Below, piece by piece: positions 50,771 to 59,078 of a stretch of 64,000 nucleotides of DNA (its first letter is position 1; the number at the start of each line of letters is the position of its first letter). Both the position numbers and the translations under genes were made by a program. The DNA is from Streptomyces typhae (GTDB lineage Bacteria > Actinomycetota > Actinomycetes > Streptomycetales > Streptomycetaceae). The stretch lies in the NCBI RefSeq assembly GCF_009755605.1, contig NZ_WPNZ01000016.1, positions 125,703 to 189,702 on the forward strand, given 5' to 3'. The notes beneath the pieces were generated by a model. It was given only the letters and a program-made list of their open reading frames with translations, did not search any database and was not told where the DNA came from.

Positions 50771-51982
50771 ATGCGCAGACGCCCCCTGACCTGGCTGATC
50801 CCCGCCCTCGCCACCGCGGCGGCGGTCACTGTGACGGTGCTCGCCGTTCCCCTTGACGGGGGCGCCGGGGGCGGCGCACCGGACGACCGCCCGGCCCCCG
50901 CGGCACACGGCGAGCGGCCCACCGGCAAGGCCGAGCCGGACGCGCAAGACGTGGTCCTCGCCGTGCACGGCGGGGCCGGGACGGCGCTCGACCGGGACAA
51001 GACCTCTCCGGAGCGGGAGAAGGCGTACCGGGACGGGCTCGCCGCGGCTCTGCGCGCAGGCAACAAGGTCCTGGGCAAGGGCGGCTCCAGCACCGACGCC
51101 GTGCAGGCGGCGGTGGAGAAGCTGGAGGACAACCCGCTGTTCAACGCGGGCAAGGGCGCCGTGTTCACCGCGGACGCGGGGCACGAACTGGACGCGTCGA
51201 TCATGCGGGGCACGGACCTGAGGGCGGGCGCGGTGGCGGGGGTCAAGAGCCTGCGCAATCCGATCGCCGGTGCCCGCGCGGTGATGGACAAGTCCCCGCA
51301 CGTCCTGCTCGCGGGCGAGGGCGCCGACGACTTCGGGGCCCGCCACGGCCTGAGGACCGTCACGCAGGACTACTACTGGACGCAGGCCCGCTGGGACGCC
51401 CTGATGGCCGCCAAGGAGCAGGAGAAGGACGATCGGGCACGTGGAGGCGGGAACGGCGGCTCGGACGGTCGGAGGACCGAGGGCGGGCGGACGGCCGAGG
51501 GCGGGCCGACGGCCGACGACTCTCCCGCCGCGCTCGCCGACGCCCAGTCCAAGGGCACGGTCGGGGCGGTCGCCGTCGACAGGAAACGCGACCTGGCGGC
51601 GGCCACCTCAACGGGCGGCATGACCAACAAGCTGCCCGGCCGTGTGGGCGACTCACCCCTGATCGGCTCGGGGACGTACGCCAAGAACGGCACCGTCGCC
51701 GCGAGCGCCACGGGCGCCGGCGAGGTGTTCATCCGGGGCGCCGCCACGTCGACGATCTCGAACCTCATGGAGTTCAAGGGCGCCGGTGTCGCGTCGGCCG
51801 CCTACGAAGTGATCGTCAAGCGGCTGCCGGGGCTCGGTGGCGACGGCGGCGTGATCGCCCTCGCGCCCGACGGCGAGTTCGACGCGCCGCACAGCAGCCC
51901 CGGCATGCTGCACGGCTATGTGACGAAGGACGGGAAGATCGTCACGAAGATCTTCCCGGACGAGACGCCGCCCAACACCTGA
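50771..51982 (+). CDS. Secreted isoaspartyl peptidase/L-asparaginase (Ntn hydrolase)
   Basis: The 403-residue protein has an N-terminal twin-Arg-like signal or anchor (RRRPLTWLIPALATAAAVTVTVLAVP), LAVHGGAGTALDRDK, NPLFNAGKGAVFT, ELDASIMRG, and the catalytic Thr in SKGTVGAVAVDRKRD, exposed after autocleavage. It hydrolyses isoaspartyl or asparaginyl bonds. The linker before the Thr is expanded by a Gly/Arg-rich insert (GGNGGSDGRRTEGGRTAEGG). GAGGAG supports ATG 50771. Confidence 0.9.
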   Translation: MRRRPLTWLIPALATAAAVTVTVLAVPLDGGAGGGAPDDRPAPAAHGERPTGKAEPDAQDVVLAVHGGAGTALDRDKTSPEREKAYRDGLAAALRAGNKVLGKGGSSTDAVQAAVEKLEDNPLFNAGKGAVFTADAGHELDASIMRGTDLRAGAVAGVKSLRNPIAGARAVMDKSPHVLLAGEGADDFGARHGLRTVTQDYYWTQARWDALMAAKEQEKDDRARGGGNGGSDGRRTEGGRTAEGGPTADDSPAALADAQSKGTVGAVAVDRKRDLAAATSTGGMTNKLPGRVGDSPLIGSGTYAKNGTVAASATGAGEVFIRGAATSTISNLMEFKGAGVASAAYEVIVKRLPGLGGDGGVIALAPDGEFDAPHSSPGMLHGYVTKDGKIVTKIFPDETPPNT

Positions 51983-52017
51983 CACCGGTCACGGTCGGCT
52001 CGTCCGGAGACGCGCCG

Positions 52018-52812
52018 TCACGCTGCCTGAGCGGGCGGCGCCTCGTACACGTACGGCGTCGTCGTGGCCAGTTCCGTGAAGCCGAGCCGGAGCAGGATCG
52101 GGCGGCTGTCGTCGGACGCGTCGACCTGGAGGTGACGCACTCCGCGCTCCGCGGCGATGCGGGCGCGGTGGGCGATCAGGGAGCGGTAGATGCCGCGGCC
52201 ACGCCACTCGGCCACGGTGCCGCCGCCCCACAGTCCGGCGAAGTCCGTACCGGGGCGGAACTCGATGCGCGCCGAACTGACCGGCACGTCACCGGCCATG
52301 GCCACGACCGCGGCGACCGAATCCGGCGCCGTGGTGAGCTGGTCGAGCAGTTGCCGGCCGAGGTCGGTGCCGTCCGTGCCGAAGGCCTGCTCGTGCACCT
52401 CGGTCATGCGGCGCACGCCGTCCGCGTCCGTGACCGGGAGCAGCCGGATCCCCTCGGGCGGAGCGGTGTCCAGGGGCAGCTCCTCGACGTCGGCGACCAT
52501 GAGGGCCTCGGAGGGCTCGGCGGTGAATCCCGCGGCGAGCAGCCGTTCGGGCAGGTCGGCGGGGAGGTCGTGCGTGTACGTCTTCCACTCGAAGGACAGG
52601 CCGAGGGAGGTGAAGTGACGCACCTGCGCGGCGATCGACTCGTCCGCGGTGGACTCTTCGAGGTCCGACCAGAGGACACCGTTCCAGTCGTGCGCCGCGG
52701 CCACGCGCCGGACGACGCCGTCCACCCGCTCGATCAGCACCCCGGGTCCGTCCGGTTCCAGGTTCTGCCGTATCTGCCTGTCGTACGCGGCGAGTACCGC
52801 TGAGTGATCCAT
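52018..52812 (-). CDS. GNAT-family acetyltransferase
   Basis: The 264-residue protein (ATG 52812) has an N-terminal GNAT-like half and a catalytic half with SSARIEFRPGTDFAGLWGGGTVAEWRGRGIYRSLIAHRARIAAERG, where Arg-Gly-Arg-Gly matches the acetyl-CoA loop, followed by LQVDASDDSRPILLRLGF. An upstream start at 52818 adds two residues. The substrate is unknown. Confidence 0.85.
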   Translation of the reverse strand: MDHSAVLAAYDRQIRQNLEPDGPGVLIERVDGVVRRVAAAHDWNGVLWSDLEESTADESIAAQVRHFTSLGLSFEWKTYTHDLPADLPERLLAAGFTAEPSEALMVADVEELPLDTAPPEGIRLLPVTDADGVRRMTEVHEQAFGTDGTDLGRQLLDQLTTAPDSVAAVVAMAGDVPVSSARIEFRPGTDFAGLWGGGTVAEWRGRGIYRSLIAHRARIAAERGVRHLQVDASDDSRPILLRLGFTELATTTPYVYEAPPAQAA

Positions 52813-52889
52813 GCGCACACTTCAGCAAGGAGGGCCGCCCGCGGCAACGGGATTTCCGGTGCGGGGCGTTGCGGTGCGGGGCGGGTGGG

Positions 52890-53579
52890 TCAGACGTCCG
52901 CGTCCGTGCGCGCCGGGTCCGAGTGCGGGGGGTGCGTGCGCGGGGGGTGCGAAGGGGCGGCATCCGGCTTGCCCGTCGCCCGGGACAGCGGCGGCAGATG
53001 CAGCGACTTCGTGATCGCCGCCAGCCTGAGGGCCAGCACGAGCCCGGCGGACGTCACCGTGGTCGCGGTCGGGGAGGCACCCGCGTGGTGCAGGCCCAGA
53101 TAGCACAGGGCGCCCGCGAGGGCCGCCGTCGCGTACACCTCTTCGCGCAGCAGCAGCGGTGGGAACTGCCCGCACAGCACATCGCGTGCGACTTCGCCCG
53201 TCACGCCCGTGAGGACGGCCAGGATGATCACGGCCAGGGGGGTGACACGGGCGTCGAGGGCGGCCTGGGCGCCCATGACCGTGACGACGGAGAGGCCGAC
53301 CGCGTCCACCACCATCAGCGTGCGCTGCGGGAGCTCGCGGTGGCGCAGATACAGCATCGTGGCCACGCCCGTGCAGCCGACGATCGTGAGCAGGACCCAG
53401 TCGTGCGTCCAGTACAGGGGGTGGCGGTCGAGGATGAGATCGCGCAGCGTGCCCCCGGAAATGGAGGCTACGAAGGCGAGCACGAGCCCGCCGAACGGAT
53501 CCATCCGCGCCCGGTGCGCGGCGAGGACTCCACTGGCGGCGAAGGCGGCGATCCCTGTCAGGTACAGCGTGTGCAGCAT
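52890..53579 (-). CDS. TRIC-family (UPF0126) cation channel protein
   Basis: The 229-residue protein has seven membrane helices and the duplicated UPF0126 unit: GIAAFAASGVLAAHRARMDPFGGLVLAFVASISGGTLRDLILDRHPLYW, then DAVGLSVVTVMGAQAAL and ITGVTGEVARDVLCGQFPPLL-like. TRIC proteins conduct K+. The last 35 residues are Pro/Ser/His-rich. Its ATG overlaps the stop of the small upstream gene by 1 nt (TGATG). Confidence 0.88.
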   Translation of the reverse strand: MLHTLYLTGIAAFAASGVLAAHRARMDPFGGLVLAFVASISGGTLRDLILDRHPLYWTHDWVLLTIVGCTGVATMLYLRHRELPQRTLMVVDAVGLSVVTVMGAQAALDARVTPLAVIILAVLTGVTGEVARDVLCGQFPPLLLREEVYATAALAGALCYLGLHHAGASPTATTVTSAGLVLALRLAAITKSLHLPPLSRATGKPDAAPSHPPRTHPPHSDPARTDADV

Positions 53580-53839
53580 CAGCTGTCCGTCCTCCTTCCG
53601 GGTGCGCGGCGGCGCAGCAGCAGGAGGACGGCCGTGGAGACGGCGACCGCGACGGTGAGGGCGACGGCGTCGAGCCACGGGTCCGCGCCGGCGTCCGGCG
53701 CGGCGGCGGCGCGGGGCTCGTCGTGCTCGGCGGGCGCGTGGTACCTCGGCGCGCCCGCGACAAGGGCCGCCGTCAGCGCGCACACGCCTGCGGCCCCCGC
53801 CGCCCTGAGCCACCACCTGGGATTCCGCGCCGTGAACAT
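53579..53839 (-). CDS. Small membrane protein coupled to the TRIC gene
   Basis: The 86-residue protein from ATG 53839 (GGAGGG upstream) has an N-terminal hydrophobic helix (WWLRAAGAAGVCALTAALVAG), a soluble middle (HAPAEHDEPRAAAAPDAG) and a second helix (LDAVALTVAVAVSTAVLLLLRRR). The TGATG junction with the TRIC gene points to translational coupling. Its function is unknown; it may be a partner of the channel. Confidence 0.75.
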   Translation of the reverse strand: MFTARNPRWWLRAAGAAGVCALTAALVAGAPRYHAPAEHDEPRAAAAPDAGADPWLDAVALTVAVAVSTAVLLLLRRRAPGRRTDS

Positions 53840-54241
53840 CCCTCCAGCCTGTCCGGCGCAGCCGGGGAGCGCCATCGGCCACGTGGACGGATCGGAATAG
53901 CCGAAAGGACGACCCCGCGAAGCCCCGGCCGGGCGGAGGATCGAAGCATGGCAGGGACGAGGCGCATCCCGGAACGCCGGAACGGAGGCGCATCCCGGAA
54001 CAGGGGACAGGGCGAGGGCCGGAACAAACGGCAGGGCGGGGGCCAGAGCGAGGGGCAGGCCAGCGGGCGGAACGCAAGTGGCACCAGGGCGTGCCGAGTC
54101 CACCGCCGTTGGACACGGCGTACAAGTCCACGGACGCGGCGTACAAAGTCATGGTAAAGAGCGCCGGTACCACCCGGTATGTGGGGCAGAGTGCGTCACA
54201 GGCGGTGTTCGAGAGACCTCGGACCGGCAGCGACGCCCGGA

Positions 54242-54403
54242 CGGACAGGTGAGCAGACCGAAGACCGACACGTGAGCACACCGACAACCGATAGGCGAGC
54301 AGACCGAAGACCGACAGGCGAGCAGACCGAACACCGACAGGCGAGCAGACCGAACACCGACAGGTGAGCGCACCGACAAAAGACAGGCGAGCGCACCGGC
54401 GGA
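54242..54403. repeat. 23-bp tandem repeat, about seven units
   Basis: Units of CGACAGGCGAGCAGACCGAA plus three bases start at 54242, 54266, 54289, 54312, 54335 and 54358, with steps 24, 23, 23, 23 and 23; a decayed copy follows. The length is not a multiple of three. It lies between the small membrane gene (starting 53839) and the polyketide synthase stop. The 53840-54462 gap holds nothing else that I recognise. Confidence 0.85.
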
Positions 54404-54462
54404 TGAGAGGAGGCGGCGCGAGGGACGACAGCGGCGGCGAGGAGCCGCGGAGGGCGGACCGG

Positions 54463-55503
54463 TCAGGACAGCCAGCGGCAGCGCAGTGCCGCGGTGGCGA
54501 AACCAGGACCGAAGGCGACGGTGTAACCCCGTGCACCGCCCGCAGGCGGCTCGGCATGCGTGCGTTCGAGCACGCGCAACACACTGACACCACCGATGTT
54601 GCCTTCATGCGCGAGCGTCTCGCTGGAGTGCCGCGCATCGTGATCACTGAGGCCGAGGGCTGCCGCAGTGTCCGTGATGATCCGTGGGCTTCCGGGGTGG
54701 ATGACGGCGAACTCGGGATGATCGGTGCCGATCCAGGCCTTGAGCTGGGGCAGCACGTCATTGGCCGCGGACAGCGCCTGCTTCGTGGACACGAAATGGA
54801 TGCCGCCGCGGTCGACCAGGCCCGCCTGGCGCTCGACGCTGTTCGGCAGGACGTACTCGAAGGTGTCCTCGATCATGAGGCCGGGGCCGAGCTGCTCCCC
54901 GGTGACGACCGTCGCCGCCGCGGCGTCCCCGAAGAGCGCCTTGTAGATCATCGACTCGATGCTGGTGTCGGAGTGGTGATAGATGCCGGACAGGGCCTCG
55001 CCGGCGATCACCAGGACCTTGCTCCGGGGCCGCGCGGCCACCAGGTCGGCGGCGCGGATGAGCGCCTGGGCACCACCAGGGCACGCCACCGTGGTGAGAG
55101 CGACGCGGCGCACGGTGGGGCGCAGGCCGAGGCGCTCGATCAGGTTGATGTCGAGATTCGGGACGGTCCAGCTCGTGGTGTGCGTGGTCACGATGGCGTC
55201 GATGTCCCCCGCCTCGAGGCCGGCCGCGTCGAGTGCCGCGAACGCCGCCCGCTCCGCCATCGCGAGCACGTCGGCGAACACCACGCGCGTGCGCTCGTCG
55301 ATCCCGGCGGCACCGGCGACGGTCGGGGAGTCCAGCGGGCGCGTGAAGTAACGCGTACGGACCCCGCAGTTCTCGATCACCCGCAGGCACGCACGCAGCC
55401 GTGGATGGTCGGGGTGGTGCAGGCGTACGTCCTCGGCGATCTCCGAGGTGGTGACCTTGTGGTCACCCAGGACGGTCTGGGGTCTCAGTACATGAGCAGG
55501 CAT
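54463..55503 (-). CDS. Divergent type III polyketide synthase
   Basis: The 346-residue protein is a chalcone-synthase-fold ketosynthase: DIDAIVTTHTTSWTVPNLDINLI, catalytic C141 in TTVACPGGAQALIRA, SMIYKALFGDAAAATVV, H269 in AVIHPGSPRII, N302 in HEGNIGGVSVLRVLERT and the FGPGF loop. The Cys context ACPGG differs from LGCAGG of RppA and germicidin synthases, and the His-Pro-Gly-Ser loop from HAGGP. It also lacks the YVSCTGF motif. So it is probably not tetrahydroxynaphthalene synthase; the product is unknown. GGGAG lies about 8 nt before ATG 55503. Confidence 0.85.
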   Translation of the reverse strand: MPAHVLRPQTVLGDHKVTTSEIAEDVRLHHPDHPRLRACLRVIENCGVRTRYFTRPLDSPTVAGAAGIDERTRVVFADVLAMAERAAFAALDAAGLEAGDIDAIVTTHTTSWTVPNLDINLIERLGLRPTVRRVALTTVACPGGAQALIRAADLVAARPRSKVLVIAGEALSGIYHHSDTSIESMIYKALFGDAAAATVVTGEQLGPGLMIEDTFEYVLPNSVERQAGLVDRGGIHFVSTKQALSAANDVLPQLKAWIGTDHPEFAVIHPGSPRIITDTAAALGLSDHDARHSSETLAHEGNIGGVSVLRVLERTHAEPPAGGARGYTVAFGPGFATAALRCRWLS

Positions 55504-55626
55504 GGCGGTGGCTCCCACGGGGCGCAGTTGGATGTGGGGATCCGTGCCCAAAGTACTGCACCACATCGAACATGCGTCCTGCCCTGCTCACCCGTTCGTG
55601 GAGGCCCGGTCGATCACGCGGTGCGA

Positions 55627-56448
55627 TCAGCTGGACCTGAGCATGGGGGAGCGCGGGTGGGACCGCTGTGCACCCGGGTGGAACACCAAGATCATCAGTC
55701 GTGCTCCGGGGGCTGTCAAGGGCTGGGCGGCGCACATCGTGACCCAGCCGGGGCCCAGCTCGGCGTGCATGAGGGGGCGCTCGTCGCCGTCGGGGTGGGG
55801 ATGCGGGCGCCCCGCGCCGTAGTGGACGGCGACGTCGGGGTCGGCGAGGACCTCCTTCTCGATCTGGCGGAGCGTCTCGTCCTCCGGGCGCGAGGCGAGC
55901 GCGCCGTGCAGCTGGGGGAGGACCATCGGGGCCCAGGAGGACTGCCAGTCGAGGAGGTGGGCGCGGCCCACCGGGTCGAGGACCATCCACCGCATGATGT
56001 TCGACGGCACCTGCCCGTCGGGGAACATCCGGGTGAAGGCCTCGTTGTGGGCGAGCATGTCCCAGGAGGCGTCGGTGACGTAGGCCATGTGCCGCACACC
56101 CTCCACGGCCTCCTGCCAGACGCCCGGGACCTCTTTGCCCGCCGACAGATGGAGGGGCCCCGGGGGGTCCTGAAGCAGGGCATATCTGCACAAAGAGACC
56201 CATTCCTGCTCGTTGAGGCCGAACAGGCGGGCCACATCGCGCAGGAGGGCGGTCGGCGGGTTGGGGTAGTTGCCGGACTCCAGGCGGTGATAGGTGCCCA
56301 GGGTGCGGTGGAGGAGCTGGTCCACCTGATGCTGGGAGAGGCCGGGCGCACGGCGTCCCTGGCCCGTGGAGCGGACGAACCCGTGCGATTCGGGGGCGAT
56401 GAGGGCGCGTCGTTCACGGAGCAGAGCGCGCAGCGCCGTCTTGTTCAT
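55627..56448 (-). CDS. MmyB-like XRE-family regulator
   Basis: The 273-residue protein has an N-terminal HTH (LSQHQVDQLLHRTLGTYHRLESGNYPNPPTALLRDVARLFGLNEQEW) and the MmyB ligand-binding domain (YVTDASWDMLAHNEAFTRMFPDG; NIMRWMVLDPVGRAHLLDWQSSW; HPHPDGDERPLMHAELG). ATG 56448 has GAAGAGGG 10 nt upstream; ATG 56472 is an alternative. It precedes the polyketide synthase on the same strand by 124 bp and may control it. Confidence 0.85.
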   Translation of the reverse strand: MNKTALRALLRERRALIAPESHGFVRSTGQGRRAPGLSQHQVDQLLHRTLGTYHRLESGNYPNPPTALLRDVARLFGLNEQEWVSLCRYALLQDPPGPLHLSAGKEVPGVWQEAVEGVRHMAYVTDASWDMLAHNEAFTRMFPDGQVPSNIMRWMVLDPVGRAHLLDWQSSWAPMVLPQLHGALASRPEDETLRQIEKEVLADPDVAVHYGAGRPHPHPDGDERPLMHAELGPGWVTMCAAQPLTAPGARLMILVFHPGAQRSHPRSPMLRSS

Positions 56449-56900
56449 GGTGGGTAATCCCTCTTCGTACACGCCGAGTTGAGCGTAAGCAGTCTAAATA
56501 CTCGCATCTTCTTTGGTCATAAACATTGCCTGAAGAAAACGATCAGCAGATGCGGCATCATGGAGTACGCGAGAGCACCGACCTGCAGGTTTGATCGTCG
56601 GTGGGCTCGTGGGCACAACTCAGGGGCGTCTTGTTCGAGCAGCGTGAAATTGGCTGAAATTCCTCGGCGCTGGGCACCCCCAAGGCCTACGGGGTCGATG
56701 TCGGGTGGTGCGCGGGACCGGTTGTTCGTATTCCGATCCGTGTGGTCGGAAACTGAGCAGTGTGTACCTGCGTGCCAGTTACCGCCCGGTTCGGTTCCTG
56801 GGTTCACTGGCTGCGGCCGGTGCCGTCACTCGCCATTACGTAGCGGCCACGGTACCGGCCGCCCGTGCTGTCACGGGCGGCGCAAGGGTCCGAAGCGGGC
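56449..56900. other. AT-richer intergenic region without a supported gene
   Basis: The region is clearly less GC-rich than its surroundings (for example ATTTAGACTGCTTACGCTCAACT read on the reverse strand near 56480-56500 is the promoter zone of the regulator). Several short frames are open on both strands but none has both a ribosome binding site and a recognisable product. It could mark an old insertion or a long regulatory region. Confidence 0.4.
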
Positions 56901-57845
56901 TCAAGGGGCCTGAGCCGACGACCGGGCCGGAAGTTCCGAGGCCCGCCGGGCGGCCACTTGCCGTTCCGCTTCCGTGAGGACGTCCGTCACCCGCAAGCCG
57001 AAATGGACGTCGCAGGGGTGCTGCTTTCCGCCGCCCGCTGCTTGCGCCAGCGCGGCGACCGCTGACCGAAATGCATCGGTGGAGTCGCCCCAGCCGCTCT
57101 CGCCCCACCCCGGCGGCGTCGCCGTCCCCTGCTCGCCGCGGAACTCCAGGACCAGGCCCTCGGCGGCGGCGGGGGCCCGCAGGGTGAGCGTCGCGGTGCT
57201 CGACGCGCCGCTCTCGTGCCGCAGGACCAGATGGACGGCGTCCTCGGGTCCCGGCGCCGCCGTCACCGCTGTGACCTCGCCGAGTACGGCCGTGAGCACG
57301 GACAGTGCGTGCGGGCCGACGTCCCACAGGCCGCCCTTGTCGGCCCGCCACGGGGAGTCGAACGCGCCGGTCCCGTCCGCCGCGAAGAACGAGCTGTACC
57401 AGTCGGCGCGGGCGGTGAACCACGGCCCTTCCTGGGAGCGGTCCGCCAGCCAGCCGGCCATGGGCGGCGCGAAGCGGAGCGTGAAGAAGACGACGGACGC
57501 CACCCCGGCCTTCGCCACGGCCGCGGCGAGGGTGCGCGCCGCCTCCGGTGAGGTGGCGATCGGCTTGTCCAGAAGCAGGTGGCGGCCGGCCGCCGCGGCT
57601 CGTTCCGCCAGCGGCGCCTGCACGTCCGGCGGCACGGCGAAGGCGATCGCGTCGCTGGCCGCGAACAGCTCGTCCAGGTCCTCGTACGCCGTGGTGGCGT
57701 GCGCGTTCGCGAGGTCGGCCGCCGCCTGCGGGCGGCGGCCCCAGATGCCCGACAGTGTGGCGTCGGGGTGCGCGGCGAGCACCGGTGCGTGCGTCTGGGT
57801 GGCCCAGGGGCCCGTACCGATCAAGCCCACTCGAAGTCTGGTCAT
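56901..57845 (-). CDS. Gfo/Idh/MocA-family oxidoreductase
   Basis: The 314-residue protein has the Rossmann start VGLIGTGPWATQTHAPVLAAHPDATLSGIWG, DAIAFAVPPDVQAPLAERAAAAGRHLLLDKPIATSPEAARTLA with EKP-equivalent DKP, and WRADKGGLWDVGPHALSVLTAVLG with the catalytic-region D-x-G-x-H. It uses NAD(P) to oxidise a sugar, inositol or similar polyol. The start ATG 57845 is divergent from the region of the TetR gene at 58467. Confidence 0.88.
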   Translation of the reverse strand: MTRLRVGLIGTGPWATQTHAPVLAAHPDATLSGIWGRRPQAAADLANAHATTAYEDLDELFAASDAIAFAVPPDVQAPLAERAAAAGRHLLLDKPIATSPEAARTLAAAVAKAGVASVVFFTLRFAPPMAGWLADRSQEGPWFTARADWYSSFFAADGTGAFDSPWRADKGGLWDVGPHALSVLTAVLGEVTAVTAAPGPEDAVHLVLRHESGASSTATLTLRAPAAAEGLVLEFRGEQGTATPPGWGESGWGDSTDAFRSAVAALAQAAGGGKQHPCDVHFGLRVTDVLTEAERQVAARRASELPARSSAQAP

Positions 57846-57957
57846 GCGCGCAGTATGGCTGAGCGGGCTGTGGCGGCAGCACGGGCGTGGCGGGGCCGGG
57901 ACCCGGCGTCGGGGCGCGGGGGCCGGCTCGATACGGGGGAGTGCTTCTGGTGCGTGT

Positions 57958-58021
57958 GAAGAGAGGGGAGAGAAGAGAGGGGAGGAGGGGAGAGGAGGGG
58001 GAGAAGGGGGGAGAGGGGGAG
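57958..58021 (+). repeat. 64-nt polypurine tract
   Basis: Sixty-four consecutive purines (G/A only) on the + strand, made of GAGAGGGG-like units. Such tracts can form triplex (H-DNA) or unusual RNA structure. It lies in the 57846-58466 gap. Confidence 0.9.
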
Positions 58022-58170
58022 CGAACCTTCGAGTGCCGAAGGTCTGGACCTATTCGGGTGCGGCTTCTCCTGCGCATCGGAGGGGCGTTCGGTGAAGTAC
58101 GGGCGGCGCGGTTCGTGCCGTTCGTCGAGTGGGCGGGTGACTTTCTCGACGTTCCGTCAACTCATGCCCT

Positions 58171-58219
58171 GTGAATGGTAATTCATGGCCAAAGATGTCG
58201 GGGGTGAATTCGCATTCAC
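58171..58219. promoter_or_regulatory. Paired GTGAAT-N4-ATTCAY operators
   Basis: GTGAAT-GGTA-ATTCAT (58171-58186) and GTGAAT-TCGC-ATTCAC (58204-58219) are 33 bp apart, three helical turns. The second is perfect. They resemble ARG boxes (TGAAT-N4-ATTCA) but could be TetR operators; the TetR gene starts about 250 bp downstream. Confidence 0.55.
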
Positions 58220-58466
58220 TCAGCGTTGATGGATGGCCGATAGATGGTGTCCGAAACGAGTGTGTCGCGGGTTCGGGACGTGTCCTGACTGTCCGGGAGT
58301 TTCCGACATCCGGTCTTTCGGGGAAAGATGGTGGCGACACCGGACCGCCGACGGCCGTGATCGGCGTCTCGTCGCCGGTCGGGCCGAACCGCGGGCCGCG
58401 CGCGGCTGTGCGCCCTACGCTCGGACGGGGCGCCCAAGTGGGCGTCCGCAGAAGGAAAGTGACGCC

Positions 58467-59078
58467 ATGACCAGCTCGACCTCGCCTGCGGCGGCGTGCG
58501 CGCCGGGCCCCGGGCGGCGTGACGCGGAGACGACGAAGGCCGCGATCATGCGTGCCGCGCGGCATCTGCTCGCACGGCACGCGCACACGGACATCACGCT
58601 GAAGGCCGTGGCCGAGCGCGCCGGGGTGAGCGCGCCACTGGTTCTCAAGTACTTCGGCAGCAAGGACGCGCTGTTCGCCCGGATCATGTCCTTCGAGGAG
58701 GACGCGGAGGCGGTCCTGGACGCCCCCCTCGACGGCCTCGGCCGGCACATGGTCCGGTACCTGCTCACCAGCCAGGCCGAACGCGGCGCCGACCCCATCC
58801 TGCGCATCGTCCACGCCCCGCTGCACCGCGAGCACGGCTATGTGCTGCGCGCGAACTTCCGTACGCAGGTGGTCCGCAGGCTCGGTGACCGGCTGTCCGG
58901 GCCCGACGCGGGGCTGCGGGCCGAGCTGGCCGTCGGGATGCTGCTCGGACTCGGGGTGATGTACGGCATCGCGCGCGGCCCGCATCTGCGGGCGGCGGCG
59001 ATAGAGGAGATCACCGACCGCTACGCACCGGCCGTGCAGGCCTGTCTGACGCCTCCGCAGGACCCGGCGCCGACGTGA
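58467..59078 (+). CDS. TetR-family regulator
   Basis: The 203-residue protein from ATG 58467 (GAAGGAAAG upstream) has the HTH TTKAAIMRAARHLLARHAHTDITLKAVAERAGVSAPLVLKYFGSKDALFARI and a C-terminal domain with GLRAELAVGMLLGLGVMYGIARGP. The LVLKYFGSK form of the recognition helix is usual in actinobacteria. The last 68 bp overlap the convergent EamA gene's 3' end. Confidence 0.85.
   Translation: MTSSTSPAAACAPGPGRRDAETTKAAIMRAARHLLARHAHTDITLKAVAERAGVSAPLVLKYFGSKDALFARIMSFEEDAEAVLDAPLDGLGRHMVRYLLTSQAERGADPILRIVHAPLHREHGYVLRANFRTQVVRRLGDRLSGPDAGLRAELAVGMLLGLGVMYGIARGPHLRAAAIEEITDRYAPAVQACLTPPQDPAPT

Noticed and set aside
54463..55503. Naming the polyketide synthase rppA
   Set aside because: The active-site surroundings differ from 1,3,6,8-tetrahydroxynaphthalene synthases, despite a similar genome neighbourhood in some streptomycetes.
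56517..56807. A 96-codon reverse frame in the AT-rich gap
   Set aside because: There is no good ribosome binding site, the amino-acid pattern is not recognisable, and the neighbouring frames are equally open.
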